From NCBI GenBank assembly GCA_039180025.1, contig JBCDDZ010000051.1:1-21624 (forward strand): a DNA stretch of 21,624 bases. Reading direction: 5' to 3'. A program made the translations under genes and the position numbers. Source of the stretch: Algisphaera sp039180025. Its GTDB lineage: Bacteria; Planctomycetota; Phycisphaerae; Phycisphaerales; Phycisphaeraceae. The notes beneath the pieces are model-generated. The model saw only the letters and a program-made list of their open reading frames with translations. It was not told the origin of the DNA and ran no database searches. Positions within the stretch are counted from its first letter, which is position 1, and each line of letters starts with the position of its first letter. Shown one piece after another: positions 7,288 to 14,730 of the stretch.

Positions 7288-7314
7288 AAAAAAACCGCCC
7301 GCATCAAGCGGCGG
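7288..7314 (-). terminator. Intrinsic terminator downstream of pgsA
   Basis: Read on the minus strand: CCGCC, GC, loop TTGAT, GC, a single bulged G, GGCGG, then seven T residues. The stem, short loop and U-tract are those of a classic Rho-independent terminator. It lies about 72 bp after the pgsA stop codon and before the small gene at 7215. Confidence 0.8.
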
Positions 7315-7339
7315 CCGCACCCCTCGCCCTTTTATTCCG

Positions 7340-7369
7340 CCCCACCCCACCTCGCCCCACCCCGCCCCG
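7340..7369 (-). other. G-quadruplex-prone tract in the pgsA 3' untranslated region
   Basis: The minus (transcribed-sense) strand carries five GGGG runs within 30 bases, separated by loops of 1 to about 6 nt. It lies between the pgsA stop (7387) and the terminator (7288). The pattern fits a G-quadruplex in DNA or in the mRNA tail. Confidence 0.45.
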
Positions 7370-7386
7370 CGGCGCGAAGTCTGACT

Positions 7387-8055
7387 TCAGCCCCCGCCCG
7401 CGTCGGGCCCGGCTTCTCCACCGGCCTTTTTGCGAAAGGCCTCCGCCGACGCCCTGACGTAGGGCCACCCCGACAGCACCGTTACCGCCACCGTCGCGTA
7501 CACCAGCCCGTCACGGATCCACCCCAGCCACGGCTGCTCACGCGGGTCGATCATCACGATCACCAGCACCACCGGCACCACCACCGACTGCAGGACCATC
7601 TTCAGCTTCCCCACCCGGTTCGCCCCGAACTCGATCCCCATCTTCTCGACCTCCCCCCGGATCCCCGTGACCAGCAGCTCCCGCGCCAGCACCAACACCA
7701 CCATCCACGGGTACACCCCGCTCGCCATCGTCCGCCAGTCGCCCGCCGCGACGGCCGCCGGGTCCAGGAACCGCGGGCTGCCCAGGTAGATCACCGCGCC
7801 CAGCACGAGGATCTTGTCGCAGAACGGGTCCATGATCCGCCCGAACTTCGAGACCACGTCCCACCGCCGGGCGAGGTGCCCGTCGAGCGCATCGGTCGCC
7901 GCCGCGAGGATAAACAGCACGACCGCCACCGGCAGGATCCACGCCGGCGACGCCGGGTCCCCGTCGTAGCGGTACCCCTGGAGCACCGCAAAAAACGCCC
8001 CGGCCAAGACCAGCCGCAGCATCGTGAGCCGGTTCGGGATGTCCTTACGCTGCAT
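7387..8055 (-). CDS. pgsA: CDP-diacylglycerol--glycerol-3-phosphate 3-phosphatidyltransferase
   Basis: This 222-aa integral membrane enzyme makes phosphatidylglycerophosphate from CDP-diacylglycerol and glycerol-3-phosphate. The CDP-alcohol phosphotransferase motif DG-x2-AR-x8-G-x3-D-x3-D is complete in DALDGHLARR followed by GRIMDPFCDK. The N-terminus NRLTMLRLVLAG and the block LARELLVTGIRG are also typical of PgsA. Four to six hydrophobic helices are visible. The frame is open to 8175, but the extra residues read through the interspersed repeat at 8082-8226, so the start is ATG 8055 (MQRKDIPN). It is preceded by TACCAT with 7 nt spacing and no Shine-Dalgarno. The gene ends in a Lys/Gly-rich tail. 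A terminator follows at 7288. Confidence 0.93.
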   Translation of the reverse strand: MQRKDIPNRLTMLRLVLAGAFFAVLQGYRYDGDPASPAWILPVAVVLFILAAATDALDGHLARRWDVVSKFGRIMDPFCDKILVLGAVIYLGSPRFLDPAAVAAGDWRTMASGVYPWMVVLVLARELLVTGIRGEVEKMGIEFGANRVGKLKMVLQSVVVPVVLVIVMIDPREQPWLGWIRDGLVYATVAVTVLSGWPYVRASAEAFRKKAGGEAGPDAGGG

Positions 8056-8062
8056 AGTGCAG

Positions 8063-8068
8063 ATGGTA
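8063..8068 (-). promoter_or_regulatory. Putative -10 hexamer TACCAT, leaderless start of pgsA
   Basis: On the minus strand TACCAT is followed by 7 nt and then the pgsA ATG (8055), with no Shine-Dalgarno. The region upstream of the hexamer is the arm of an interspersed repeat (8082-8115), so the -35 area of this promoter is repeat-derived. Confidence 0.4.
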
Positions 8069-8081
8069 GACGATGCGGGCC

Positions 8082-8226
8082 AATCACGAAGACGCGGAAG
8101 CGCGAAGGCACGAAGAAAACTAGACCCGATCGAAGGCATGCCCCACACGGGCGTTTGAATCTTGGCCGAAAACAAAACTCACCCAGGCCCCACTTCGTGC
8201 CTTCGCGTCTTCGAGCCTTCGTGATT
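8082..8226. repeat. Inverted-repeat element with two 34-bp arms
   Basis: Arm 1 (8082-8115, beginning AATCACGAAG and ending GCGAAGGCACGAAG) and arm 2 (8193-8226, the same on the opposite strand) match at 29 of 34 positions. The outer 10 and inner 14 bases are identical and the differences are confined to the middle ten. The arms flank a 77-bp unique core. The element fills the gap between the flavoprotein stop (8230) and the pgsA promoter. Each arm is internally periodic (GAAG-type units about 8 bp apart). 'Cacgaag' repeats of this kind are familiar from planctomycete genomes (recollection, not searched). There is no transposase, so it is MITE- or REP-like if mobile. Confidence 0.75.
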
Positions 8227-8229
8227 CTT

Positions 8230-9498
8230 TCAGCCCGGCCCCGCCGCGCGCCCCGCCAGCCGGCCGGTACACCACGCCCACTGGAAGTTGTACCCCCCGA
8301 TCCGGCCGTCCACGTCCAGCAGCTCCCCCGCCAGGTAGAGCCCCGGGCACACCCGCGACGCCATCGTCGAAAGATTGACCTCCGACAACGGCACCCCGCC
8401 GGCCGTCACCTCGGCGTAGGCGTAACCCCGGTCCGCCGTCACCGGCAGCGGCAGGGCGGTGAGGGTTTGGACCAGCGTCCGGCGATCTTCTTTTCGCAGC
8501 TGGGCGAGCGGCAGCGACGGATCAAGGAAGGCTCCGTGCAACAGCAGAGCTTTCGACAACCGGTCGGGGAAATGAGGTTGGATCAATTGCAAGACCGAAC
8601 GGCGCGGATGCGTCCGGGTCTGTTCGATCACGTGCTGTTCAAATGATTCACCGGTGTGGCGGGGTAGCAGGTTGGCAAAAAGTTTTTTGGCTTCGAGCTT
8701 TTCGTAATGGCCGGCGAAGTAACGGCTGATATCCATCGCCGCCGGACCGGAGAGGCCGAAATGCGTGAGGAGCATCGCCCCGGCCTGCCGCTTGATGACT
8801 TTCCGGTTGGGCTCGGTGATCTTGAGCTCCGCATCGATCGCGATGCCTTTGAGCGCGGTTAACCAATGCTGTTGCGGCAGCACCAGAGGCACGAGGGCGG
8901 GCCAGGTCGGGGTCACGGTGTGGCCCAGCGACCGAGCGAGGTGGTAGCCGAACCCGTCGCTGCCGGTCTTCGGGAGCGCGAGGCCGCCGGTGCTTAGGAC
9001 CACGCGGCGGGCCGTGGTCTCGCCCCGGGTGGTGGCGATCTGGAAATCGTTGTGCGCCTCTCGGCGCTTGATCGCGGTGACGCGGTGCTCGGTCCGCAGT
9101 TCCGCCCCCGCCTCGTAGCAGGCCTCGAGCAGCGCGTTGAGCACCGTCCGGGCCCGGTCGGTCGTCGGGAACAGCTTGCCCGTGTCCTCACGCTTGAGTT
9201 CGACCCCCCGCCCCCGGAAGAAGTCGATTGTTTCTTCGACCGTGAACGACCGGAGCACCTTCTTCACCGCGTTCCGCGAGCTGCCCGGCCCCGCCGCGTA
9301 ATCGTCGGGCCGAACCACGTCATGCGTCACGTTGCACCGCCCGCCCCCCGCAATCAAGATCTTCGCCCCCAACCGCTTCGCCCCGTCAAACGCGACGACA
9401 CGCGTGCCCGCGGACGCTGCCCGGCCCGTAAAGATCGCGGCGAACAGCCCCGCGGCACCCGCGCCCACTACCGCGACGTCTATCTCGGGTTCACTCAT
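8230..9498 (-). CDS. HI0933/YhiN-family NAD(P)/FAD-dependent oxidoreductase
   Basis: This 422-aa flavoprotein begins with the FAD-binding Rossmann motif VAVVGAGAAGLFAA (8-21). It carries the family hallmark LIAGGGRCNVTHD near residue 50, then GGLALPKTGSDGFGY in the middle. The C-terminal FAD-contact block reads AGELLDVDGRIGGYNFQWA. Length and domain order are those of the YhiN/HI0933 (BaiN-like) family, probably a cytosolic reductase, though the physiological substrate is unknown for most members. The ATG at 9498 overlaps the stop of the upstream membrane-protein gene by 8 nt, so the two are translationally coupled. The stop codon lies 4 bp from the inverted-repeat element. Confidence 0.9.
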   Translation of the reverse strand: MSEPEIDVAVVGAGAAGLFAAIFTGRAASAGTRVVAFDGAKRLGAKILIAGGGRCNVTHDVVRPDDYAAGPGSSRNAVKKVLRSFTVEETIDFFRGRGVELKREDTGKLFPTTDRARTVLNALLEACYEAGAELRTEHRVTAIKRREAHNDFQIATTRGETTARRVVLSTGGLALPKTGSDGFGYHLARSLGHTVTPTWPALVPLVLPQQHWLTALKGIAIDAELKITEPNRKVIKRQAGAMLLTHFGLSGPAAMDISRYFAGHYEKLEAKKLFANLLPRHTGESFEQHVIEQTRTHPRRSVLQLIQPHFPDRLSKALLLHGAFLDPSLPLAQLRKEDRRTLVQTLTALPLPVTADRGYAYAEVTAGGVPLSEVNLSTMASRVCPGLYLAGELLDVDGRIGGYNFQWAWCTGRLAGRAAGPG

Positions 9499-10093
9499 CT
9501 TGAGTTTGACGCCGCCTGCGTGGGAGGAGGTACAGAAACAATATGCTCAGCAACAGTGTCGCCCAAGCCGCGTATAGCGGCCAAGGCCAACGGGGATGCT
9601 GTGCCGAGCGGAAGGCGGAAAGAACGGCCGGATTGGTCACTTGCGGTGCCGTGCCATCACCAAAGGTAAACGAATCCGGTTCGGGGGGGCGGTACTGGTT
9701 CGACTCGGGATGGGGGTCCACGATGATCGCCGTGAGCTGCCGCCGCGGGTCTTCGACGACGATCTCCGAAAGGTTGACGTCGTCCCAGTCGTAAAAAATG
9801 TCGAGCGACGCCCCGGCTTCCACCACGAAGCCGCCCCGCTGACGAGAAAGTCGGAGCGGCACCTCATTGTCCGTAAAGATGGGCAGCGGGATACGGTCGG
9901 CCGCCGGCCCGATCGCGCCGATCGGTGTTACCTTAATCTTTTCTGAAGTCGTGTTGTGGATTTGGATGCGGGTGATAAACGCCGCCTGCATCGGGTTGAA
10001 GCCGTTCATCCACACGGCCGACAAAATGCACATCGACAAGGTCATCACCCACACGTTGAGGGAAATGACCGTGATGACCAGCGGTTTACGCAT
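9491..10093 (-). CDS. Unknown membrane protein with two terminal TM helices
   Basis: The protein has 200 residues. Residues about 5-29 (VITVISLNVWVMTLSMCILSAVW) form an N-terminal helix. A predicted extracytoplasmic domain of about 130 residues follows. It is beta-rich and contains FITRIQIHNTTSEKIKVTPIG, written here as FITRIQIHN then TTSEKIKVTPIG, and later LDIFYDWDDVNLSEIVVED. A second helix, PLYAAWATLLLSILFLYLLP, precedes an Arg-rich cytoplasmic tail. I recognise no family. The domain, with its 'interactions with neutral ligands' style strands, could be a small immunoglobulin-like fold, but that is a guess. It begins 36 nt after the S1-like gene and overlaps the flavoprotein gene by 8 nt, so it is in their operon. 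No clear Shine-Dalgarno was found. Confidence 0.75.
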   Translation of the reverse strand: MRKPLVITVISLNVWVMTLSMCILSAVWMNGFNPMQAAFITRIQIHNTTSEKIKVTPIGAIGPAADRIPLPIFTDNEVPLRLSRQRGGFVVEAGASLDIFYDWDDVNLSEIVVEDPRRQLTAIIVDPHPESNQYRPPEPDSFTFGDGTAPQVTNPAVLSAFRSAQHPRWPWPLYAAWATLLLSILFLYLLPRRRRQTQDE

Positions 10094-10129
10094 GATGGCC
10101 GGCGGATACGGAGGAAAGCAACTAACGGC

Positions 10130-12076
10130 TCATTTAAAGTCGTCCAGCGACAGCCCGCCCAGCCCCTGGCCGCCGATGTTGCCCAGCCCCGACTTGAGGT
10201 TTTCTTTGGGGATCTTCTTCCGGGCCGGGCCCTTGACCACCGGGGTCTCGCCGCGTCCGCCCCGTCCCCCGCCGCCTTCGTTTCCGGGGCTTCCGGGGGG
10301 GCGGAGCGACAGGCTGATCTTGCGTTTGTCTTCGTCGATCTCTTTTACCCGAAACTCTTTGGTGTCCCCGACCTTGACCACGTCGGTCACCTGGCCCACC
10401 CGTTTGTTATCGAGTTCGGAGATATGGACCAGCCCCTCGACGCCCTGTTCGAGCTCGACGAACGCCCCGAAGTCGGTCGTACCCGTGACCGTGCCGGTGA
10501 CCATCGAGTCCTTCGCGTATTTGTGCGACGCCCCGACCCACGGGTCGCCCTTGGCGGCCTTGAGGCTCAGCGTCAGGCGGTGTTTCTGGGGCTCGACGTT
10601 GAGGATCGCGACCTGCACCACGTCGCCGACGTTGACGACTTCCTCGGCCTTGTGGATCCGCTTCCAGCTCATCTCGCTCATCGGGAGCAGCCCCTCGACG
10701 CCCGGCTCGACCTCGATAAACGCGCCGAAGTTCGCCGTCCGCGTCACCCGGGCGCTGATCTGCTCGCCGGGGCGGTACTTCTCGGCGATCCCCTCCCACG
10801 GGTCCGGCTGCACCTGCTTCATCCCCAGCGCGATCCGGTGCTTCTCCGGGTCGATCTTGAGCACCTTCACCTTGACCTTGTCCCCGGCCTTGACCAGGTC
10901 CGACGGCTTGTTCACGTGGCCGTGCGCCAGGTCCGTGACGTGCACCAGCCCGTCGACCCCGCCCAGGTCGACGAAGCAGCCGAAGTCGACCACGCTGCTC
11001 ACCGTGCCCTCGCGCTCCTGGCCGACCTCGAGCTCGGCCAGGACCTTCTCCCGGTTCTTGACCTTGACGTTTTCCAAGTGGGTCCGCCGCGACAGGAGCA
11101 CCTTCTTGGCCTTGCGGTCGATCTCCTGGACCACCGCTTCGAGCTTCTGGCCGACGAACTGCTCCAGGTCGTCGACGTGGTACAGGTCGATCTGCGACGC
11201 GGGCATGAACGCCCGGATGCTGCCGACCATCTCCAGCTCCAGCCCACCCTTGTTCGACTTGGTCACCCGCGCCTCGACCACGCTGCCCCGGACCAGTTGG
11301 TCCCAGGTCGCCAGGCTGATCGCGCCTTCGCGCGACAGGAACACCAGGCCCTGCGCCTGGTCCACGGTGTCGACGACGAAGTCCATGATCGACCCGAGCC
11401 GGGGCGAACGCTCGAACTGCACCAGCGGGAGCACGCCCTGGAGCTTGGCCCCTTCGGTCGAGAGCCCGCCGGTGATATCGATGAATACGTCTTCGCCGCG
11501 GATCGCCGAGATGCGGCCGCGCACCACCTGGTGGTGGAATTCCTTTGGCTGGCCGCCCTCCGCCACGCCGCCGTCGCCCGTGTCCGATGTGGCGGACGCC
11601 TGGATCGACTGCTCCATCATCTGGTCGAGCCCGCCTTGGGCGTCCGCCGCGTCGAGTTCCCGCTGCACCATCGCGTCCACGTCGTCCGCCGCCTTGGAGA
11701 CGCCTTCGCCCACCGCCGCCGCCGCGTCCACCGCGGCGGTGCCCACCGCGTCCACGATCGGCGACTCGGCCGCCTCCGCCGTGGCGTCGATCACCGCGTC
11801 CCCGGCCGCTTCGACCGCCGAGGGATCCGCCGCCTGCGCCGCGGTGTCGACCGCCTGATCGATCACCTTCTCTGCGGCGTCCAACGCCCCGGAGACGACC
11901 TGCTGGCCCAGGTCCAGCAGCGACGGCGGGGAGGCCGCTTCGGTGGTGTCGGGCCCGGCCGCGTCGCCGGTCACCGGAGCCACCGGGGTTTCCGTGGTTT
12001 CCGGGGTCTGCGTTTCCGGGGGCGGCGCGTCCGCGGAGGGTTCGGGGGGCGGGGTCGACGGGGCGCTCTCGTTCAT
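10130..12076 (-). CDS. rpsA: Ribosomal protein S1-like protein, five S1 domains with Ala-rich N-terminal extension
   Basis: The protein has 648 residues. Five S1 RNA-binding domains lie at about 182-250, 264-330, 352-420, 437-506 and 524-592. The last three carry the clear FGxFVxL / GLVHxSEL pattern (VVDFGCFVDL, TANFGAFIEV, TTDFGAFVEL). The first two are divergent, as in S1 domains that dock on the 30S subunit. This points to S1, which recruits mRNA to the ribosome, although a separate S1-like regulator cannot be excluded. The tail (595-648) is Gly/Arg-rich. The first ~175 residues are unusual: a Pro/Thr-rich start (1-50), then a long Ala/Asp/Val-rich amphipathic stretch (55-145), with no homology to S1 that I can see. 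The ATG at 12076 is preceded by a weak GAGAG. Confidence 0.85.
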   Translation of the reverse strand: MNESAPSTPPPEPSADAPPPETQTPETTETPVAPVTGDAAGPDTTEAASPPSLLDLGQQVVSGALDAAEKVIDQAVDTAAQAADPSAVEAAGDAVIDATAEAAESPIVDAVGTAAVDAAAAVGEGVSKAADDVDAMVQRELDAADAQGGLDQMMEQSIQASATSDTGDGGVAEGGQPKEFHHQVVRGRISAIRGEDVFIDITGGLSTEGAKLQGVLPLVQFERSPRLGSIMDFVVDTVDQAQGLVFLSREGAISLATWDQLVRGSVVEARVTKSNKGGLELEMVGSIRAFMPASQIDLYHVDDLEQFVGQKLEAVVQEIDRKAKKVLLSRRTHLENVKVKNREKVLAELEVGQEREGTVSSVVDFGCFVDLGGVDGLVHVTDLAHGHVNKPSDLVKAGDKVKVKVLKIDPEKHRIALGMKQVQPDPWEGIAEKYRPGEQISARVTRTANFGAFIEVEPGVEGLLPMSEMSWKRIHKAEEVVNVGDVVQVAILNVEPQKHRLTLSLKAAKGDPWVGASHKYAKDSMVTGTVTGTTDFGAFVELEQGVEGLVHISELDNKRVGQVTDVVKVGDTKEFRVKEIDEDKRKISLSLRPPGSPGNEGGGGRGGRGETPVVKGPARKKIPKENLKSGLGNIGGQGLGGLSLDDFK

Positions 12077-12172
12077 AATGCTCTCGGGACAACAATTAAC
12101 TCACCAACCAATTCAGCCAACCCCCTAGCTTATCCGCCGGACTCCCCCGACGCTAGACCCCGCTGCGCCGCT

Positions 12173-12790
12173 TCACCGCACGCTCACGTGCGGGTTCGCG
12201 CGCAGATAAAACCGCAGCGGCGCCGCCGCCCATTCCCCGGCGTAGTCCACCCCGATCCGCGTGGTCGTCACGATCTTCCGGTCCGCCACCGCCCGCTGCC
12301 GGCAGCGCTCCACGAACAGCGACCCGTTGGCCGCCAGGTCCACGCCGTTGTGCCCGCGGTCGATCCCGAACGCCGCCCCCAGTTTCCCCGGCCCCGAGCA
12401 CAAGTCGGTATCCCGCTTGGCCTTGGGTCGGCGGGCGTACATCACCTCCAGCCCCTCGGTCGGCTCCACCGCCCGGAGCAGCACCGCCTGCGGCTCGTCC
12501 ACCCCCGCCACCACGATGTTAAGCAGGTGATGGATCCCGTAATTCAGAAACACGTACGCCGTGCCCCCGTCCGCGAACATCGTCTGGGTCCGCTCCGTCC
12601 GTCGCCAGCCGTACGAATGTGCCGCCTTGTCTTCGTACCCCAGGTACGCCTCGGTCTCCACGATCATCCCCGCCACCCGCGTGCCCCCGCCGCGGTGCAC
12701 CAGCCGCTGGCCCAGCAGCCCCCGCGCCACCCGCACCGGGTCTTGCCGGTAGAACGTCCGCCCCAGCCTCGGCCGATCGGCATCGCTCAC
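12173..12790 (-). CDS. mpg: DNA-3-methyladenine glycosylase (AAG/MPG family)
   Basis: The protein has 205 residues, the usual size for bacterial Mpg. It excises alkylated purines such as 3-methyladenine and hypoxanthine in base-excision repair. The family blocks are all present: ARGLLGQRLVHR at the start, IVETEAYLGYEDKAAHSY with the catalytic Glu region, then TMFADGGTAYVFLNYGIHH and LCSGPGKLGAAFGI. The start is GTG at 12790, because no in-frame ATG gives the conserved N-terminus. It begins 27 nt downstream of the ccsA stop on the same strand and so appears to ride in the cytochrome c maturation operon, which is a chance-like pairing rather than a functional one. A 96-bp gap separates it from the S1-like gene. 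Confidence 0.92.
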   Translation of the reverse strand: MSDADRPRLGRTFYRQDPVRVARGLLGQRLVHRGGGTRVAGMIVETEAYLGYEDKAAHSYGWRRTERTQTMFADGGTAYVFLNYGIHHLLNIVVAGVDEPQAVLLRAVEPTEGLEVMYARRPKAKRDTDLCSGPGKLGAAFGIDRGHNGVDLAANGSLFVERCRQRAVADRKIVTTTRIGVDYAGEWAAAPLRFYLRANPHVSVR

Positions 12791-12817
12791 CGCACCCGTC
12801 CGATCTCCGCCGCCCGA

Positions 12818-13855
12818 TCACGCATACGCGTGCAGCCCTGGCAGCAGCAGGTTCACCCCTTTATAGGTCCACAGCATCACGATGAACCCCACCACGCTCA
12901 GCCACGCCGTCACCTTCCCCCGGTCCCGCACCCCGAACCGCACGTGGATCACGATCAGGTACACGATCCACGTGATCAGCGCCCACGTCTCTTTCGGATC
13001 CCACGCCCACCACCGCCCCCACGAATGGTCCGCCCAGTACGCCCCGAGCAGGATCCCCACCCCCAGCAGCCAGAACGCCAACTGCATCAGCGTCAACTGC
13101 GCCCGGTCGAGGTCGGCCAGGAGCTTCTTCCGCCCCGGCAGCGCCCCGTCCCCGCCCGCCGCGTCCAGGTGCCCCACCCCCGCCGCCACGAACGTGTCCG
13201 CCTCCCGGCCCTTGAAATAGTGCGCGAACAGGTACGTCAGGCTCACGAAAAACGCCAACGCGATCAGCCCGTAGCTCACCAGCACCATGTTCACGTGGAC
13301 GTATAAAATCCGGCTGGTCGCCAGGATCCCCGCGACCTGCCCGACCTCGTTCGACGGGATCGCCCACAGGTTCGCCGTCAAGAGCGCCACCGTGCCCAGC
13401 GCCGCCGACGCCGCGCCGAACACCCACAGCTTCTTCAGAAACATCAGCACCGTCCCCGCCACCACCGCGAACAGCGAGATCGCGATAAACGACTCGAACT
13501 GGTTGTGGATCGCCCACCGCCCCGACAGCACCGCCCGGATCGCGAAGCTCCCCGTGTGCGCCCCCAGCCCGGCCAGCAGCAGCGTCACCCCGACCACCAG
13601 CAGCGTCTTCCGCCCCGTCGCCAACGCCAGGATCATCGCCACGGTCGAGAAGGCGTACAGCCAATACCCGATCGTGAACTTCCCCGTCGCGTTATAGAAT
13701 CGTTCGAGGCTTAATCGGTAGGCGGGGGGGTAGCTCGCCGGGTTCTCCGCCGGCAGCCGCGCCGCGAGGACTCCGAGCAGCCCGTTCACCGCCGGGGCGT
13801 CCCCCTGGCTCCACGCCACGGCCAACTGCCCCCATATATCTTCCAGTTCCGCCAC
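12818..13855 (-). CDS. ccsA: Cytochrome c biogenesis protein CcsA, membrane core (C-terminal part of a frameshifted gene)
   Basis: This 345-residue frame carries the CcsA/ResC-type membrane core of System II cytochrome c maturation, which with ResB moves and attaches haem to apocytochromes outside the cytoplasmic membrane. The tryptophan-rich haem-handling motif WGRWWAWDPKETWALITW is at 279-296. About eight hydrophobic helices are seen, from YWLYAFSTVAMILALAT (64-80) to VVGFIVMLW (321-329). Conserved histidines lie near His117 (RWAIHNQFESF) and His187 (VHVNMVLVSYG). The nominal start, GTG 13855, has no ribosome-binding site. The first ~55 residues (ELEDIWGQLAVAWSQGDA...) look like a continuation of the upstream N-terminal domain rather than a new start. 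I therefore regard this frame and 13692-14648 as one gene split by a +1 shift. Confidence 0.85.
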   Translation of the reverse strand: MAELEDIWGQLAVAWSQGDAPAVNGLLGVLAARLPAENPASYPPAYRLSLERFYNATGKFTIGYWLYAFSTVAMILALATGRKTLLVVGVTLLLAGLGAHTGSFAIRAVLSGRWAIHNQFESFIAISLFAVVAGTVLMFLKKLWVFGAASAALGTVALLTANLWAIPSNEVGQVAGILATSRILYVHVNMVLVSYGLIALAFFVSLTYLFAHYFKGREADTFVAAGVGHLDAAGGDGALPGRKKLLADLDRAQLTLMQLAFWLLGVGILLGAYWADHSWGRWWAWDPKETWALITWIVYLIVIHVRFGVRDRGKVTAWLSVVGFIVMLWTYKGVNLLLPGLHAYA

Positions 13856-14648
13856 CCGCCGGCCGCACCGCCGCGCCGCCGGTCGCTTCCTCGCCCACCC
13901 GCGTCCACTGCGTTTCTCCGGGTAACGGGCTCACCAGCCGTAGCCGTTCCCCGGCGTTGAGAAACGCATTGGCCGACGCGAACAACTGGTCCCGCCCCTT
14001 CATCTCCACCCGGCTGCTGTCCGGTTCGTGGAACACCGCCTGCACCTGCGGGCTCGCGAACATGACCCACGAGATCCGTCCCAGCTTCTTCCACGCCTCC
14101 CGCGGCTGCTCGGGCAGGTGCTCCAGCAGCCGCTCGCGGAACGGCAGAACCTCTACGTGGAGAATCGCCTTGTCCGCGTAATACGATTTATTGAAAACCA
14201 GGTCCAGGTAAGTAAACACCGGGTCGTAGCGATACTTCTTCCGCTCCTTGGGCTCCGCGTCCACCGTGTCCCACGTCCAGTCCTGCCACCTCGGCTTCCC
14301 GTACACCACCCGCACCCGCTCCCGGGCCAGCGTGTCGAGGATCTTCACCCGCCCGTCGTCAAACACCGCTAGCTTGCGGAACGCGCCCAGGTCCACCGCG
14401 TCCGCGAACGCCTGGTGCGACCGGCGATCCATCGGCGTGTGCCCGTGACTCGCGTGCTCGTCGAACCCCGCCACCACCGCCGGGTCCACCTCGCCGGCCG
14501 CTTCTTTGGGCAGCGTGTTCCCGTCCGGCCCCACCGCCGCCCACGCCGGCCACACCAGCACCAGCGCCGCCAACCCCGGTCCACCCCGCCGCAGAAAACC
14601 ACGGAGTACCGCCAGACACCAATCCAGGCCTAATCCCCGGGTGCGCAT
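13692..14648 (-). CDS. N-terminal extracytoplasmic part of the frameshifted CcsA-type protein
   Basis: From ATG 14648 (MRTRGLGLDW) there is a signal-peptide-like segment: an Arg-rich start, then GGPGLAALVLVWPAWA. A globular region follows with RKLAVFDDGRVKILDTLARE, a block that in planctomycete CcsA-type proteins begins the domain fused before the membrane core. It continues with DPVFTYLDLVFN and SWVMFASPQVQAVFHEP and remains convincing to GETQWTRVGEE, near 13890. From there the frame becomes Gly/Arg-rich and ends at 13692, while the next frame (+1) takes up a sensible sequence, AELEDIWGQL. The shift therefore lies between about 13856 and 13895. An ATG at 14693 is also in frame; it sits beside the repeat that ends resB. 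The gap to resB is 62 bp (17 bp from the earlier ATG). Confidence 0.7.
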   Translation of the reverse strand: MRTRGLGLDWCLAVLRGFLRRGGPGLAALVLVWPAWAAVGPDGNTLPKEAAGEVDPAVVAGFDEHASHGHTPMDRRSHQAFADAVDLGAFRKLAVFDDGRVKILDTLARERVRVVYGKPRWQDWTWDTVDAEPKERKKYRYDPVFTYLDLVFNKSYYADKAILHVEVLPFRERLLEHLPEQPREAWKKLGRISWVMFASPQVQAVFHEPDSSRVEMKGRDQLFASANAFLNAGERLRLVSPLPGETQWTRVGEEATGGAAVRPAGGGTGRYMGAVGRGVEPGGRPGGERAARSPRGAAAGGEPGELPPRLPIKPRTIL

Positions 14649-14700
14649 CGGGATTGCTTGACAACGTTCTAAACCTATTTGCGTATTTCTCATGGCTTTT

Positions 14701-14730
14701 CTATCCGCGTTTACCCGCGTTCTTCCGTGG
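14701..14730. repeat. 10-bp-period repeat at the 3' end of resB
   Basis: After CTAT, the units CCGCGTTTAC (14705-14714), CCGCGTTCTT (14715-14724) and CCGTGG (14725-14730) run in tandem. Sequences of the 'ctatccgcgttcatccgcgg' kind are widespread in planctomycete genomes (recollection, not searched). Here the repeat supplies the last codons and TAA of resB (minus strand) and abuts the start of the next gene. Confidence 0.45.

Noticed and set aside
9956..13306. 1116-codon plus-strand open frame
   Set aside because: Antisense of S1, mpg and ccsA; composition is His/Arg/Asp-rich noise with no domain.
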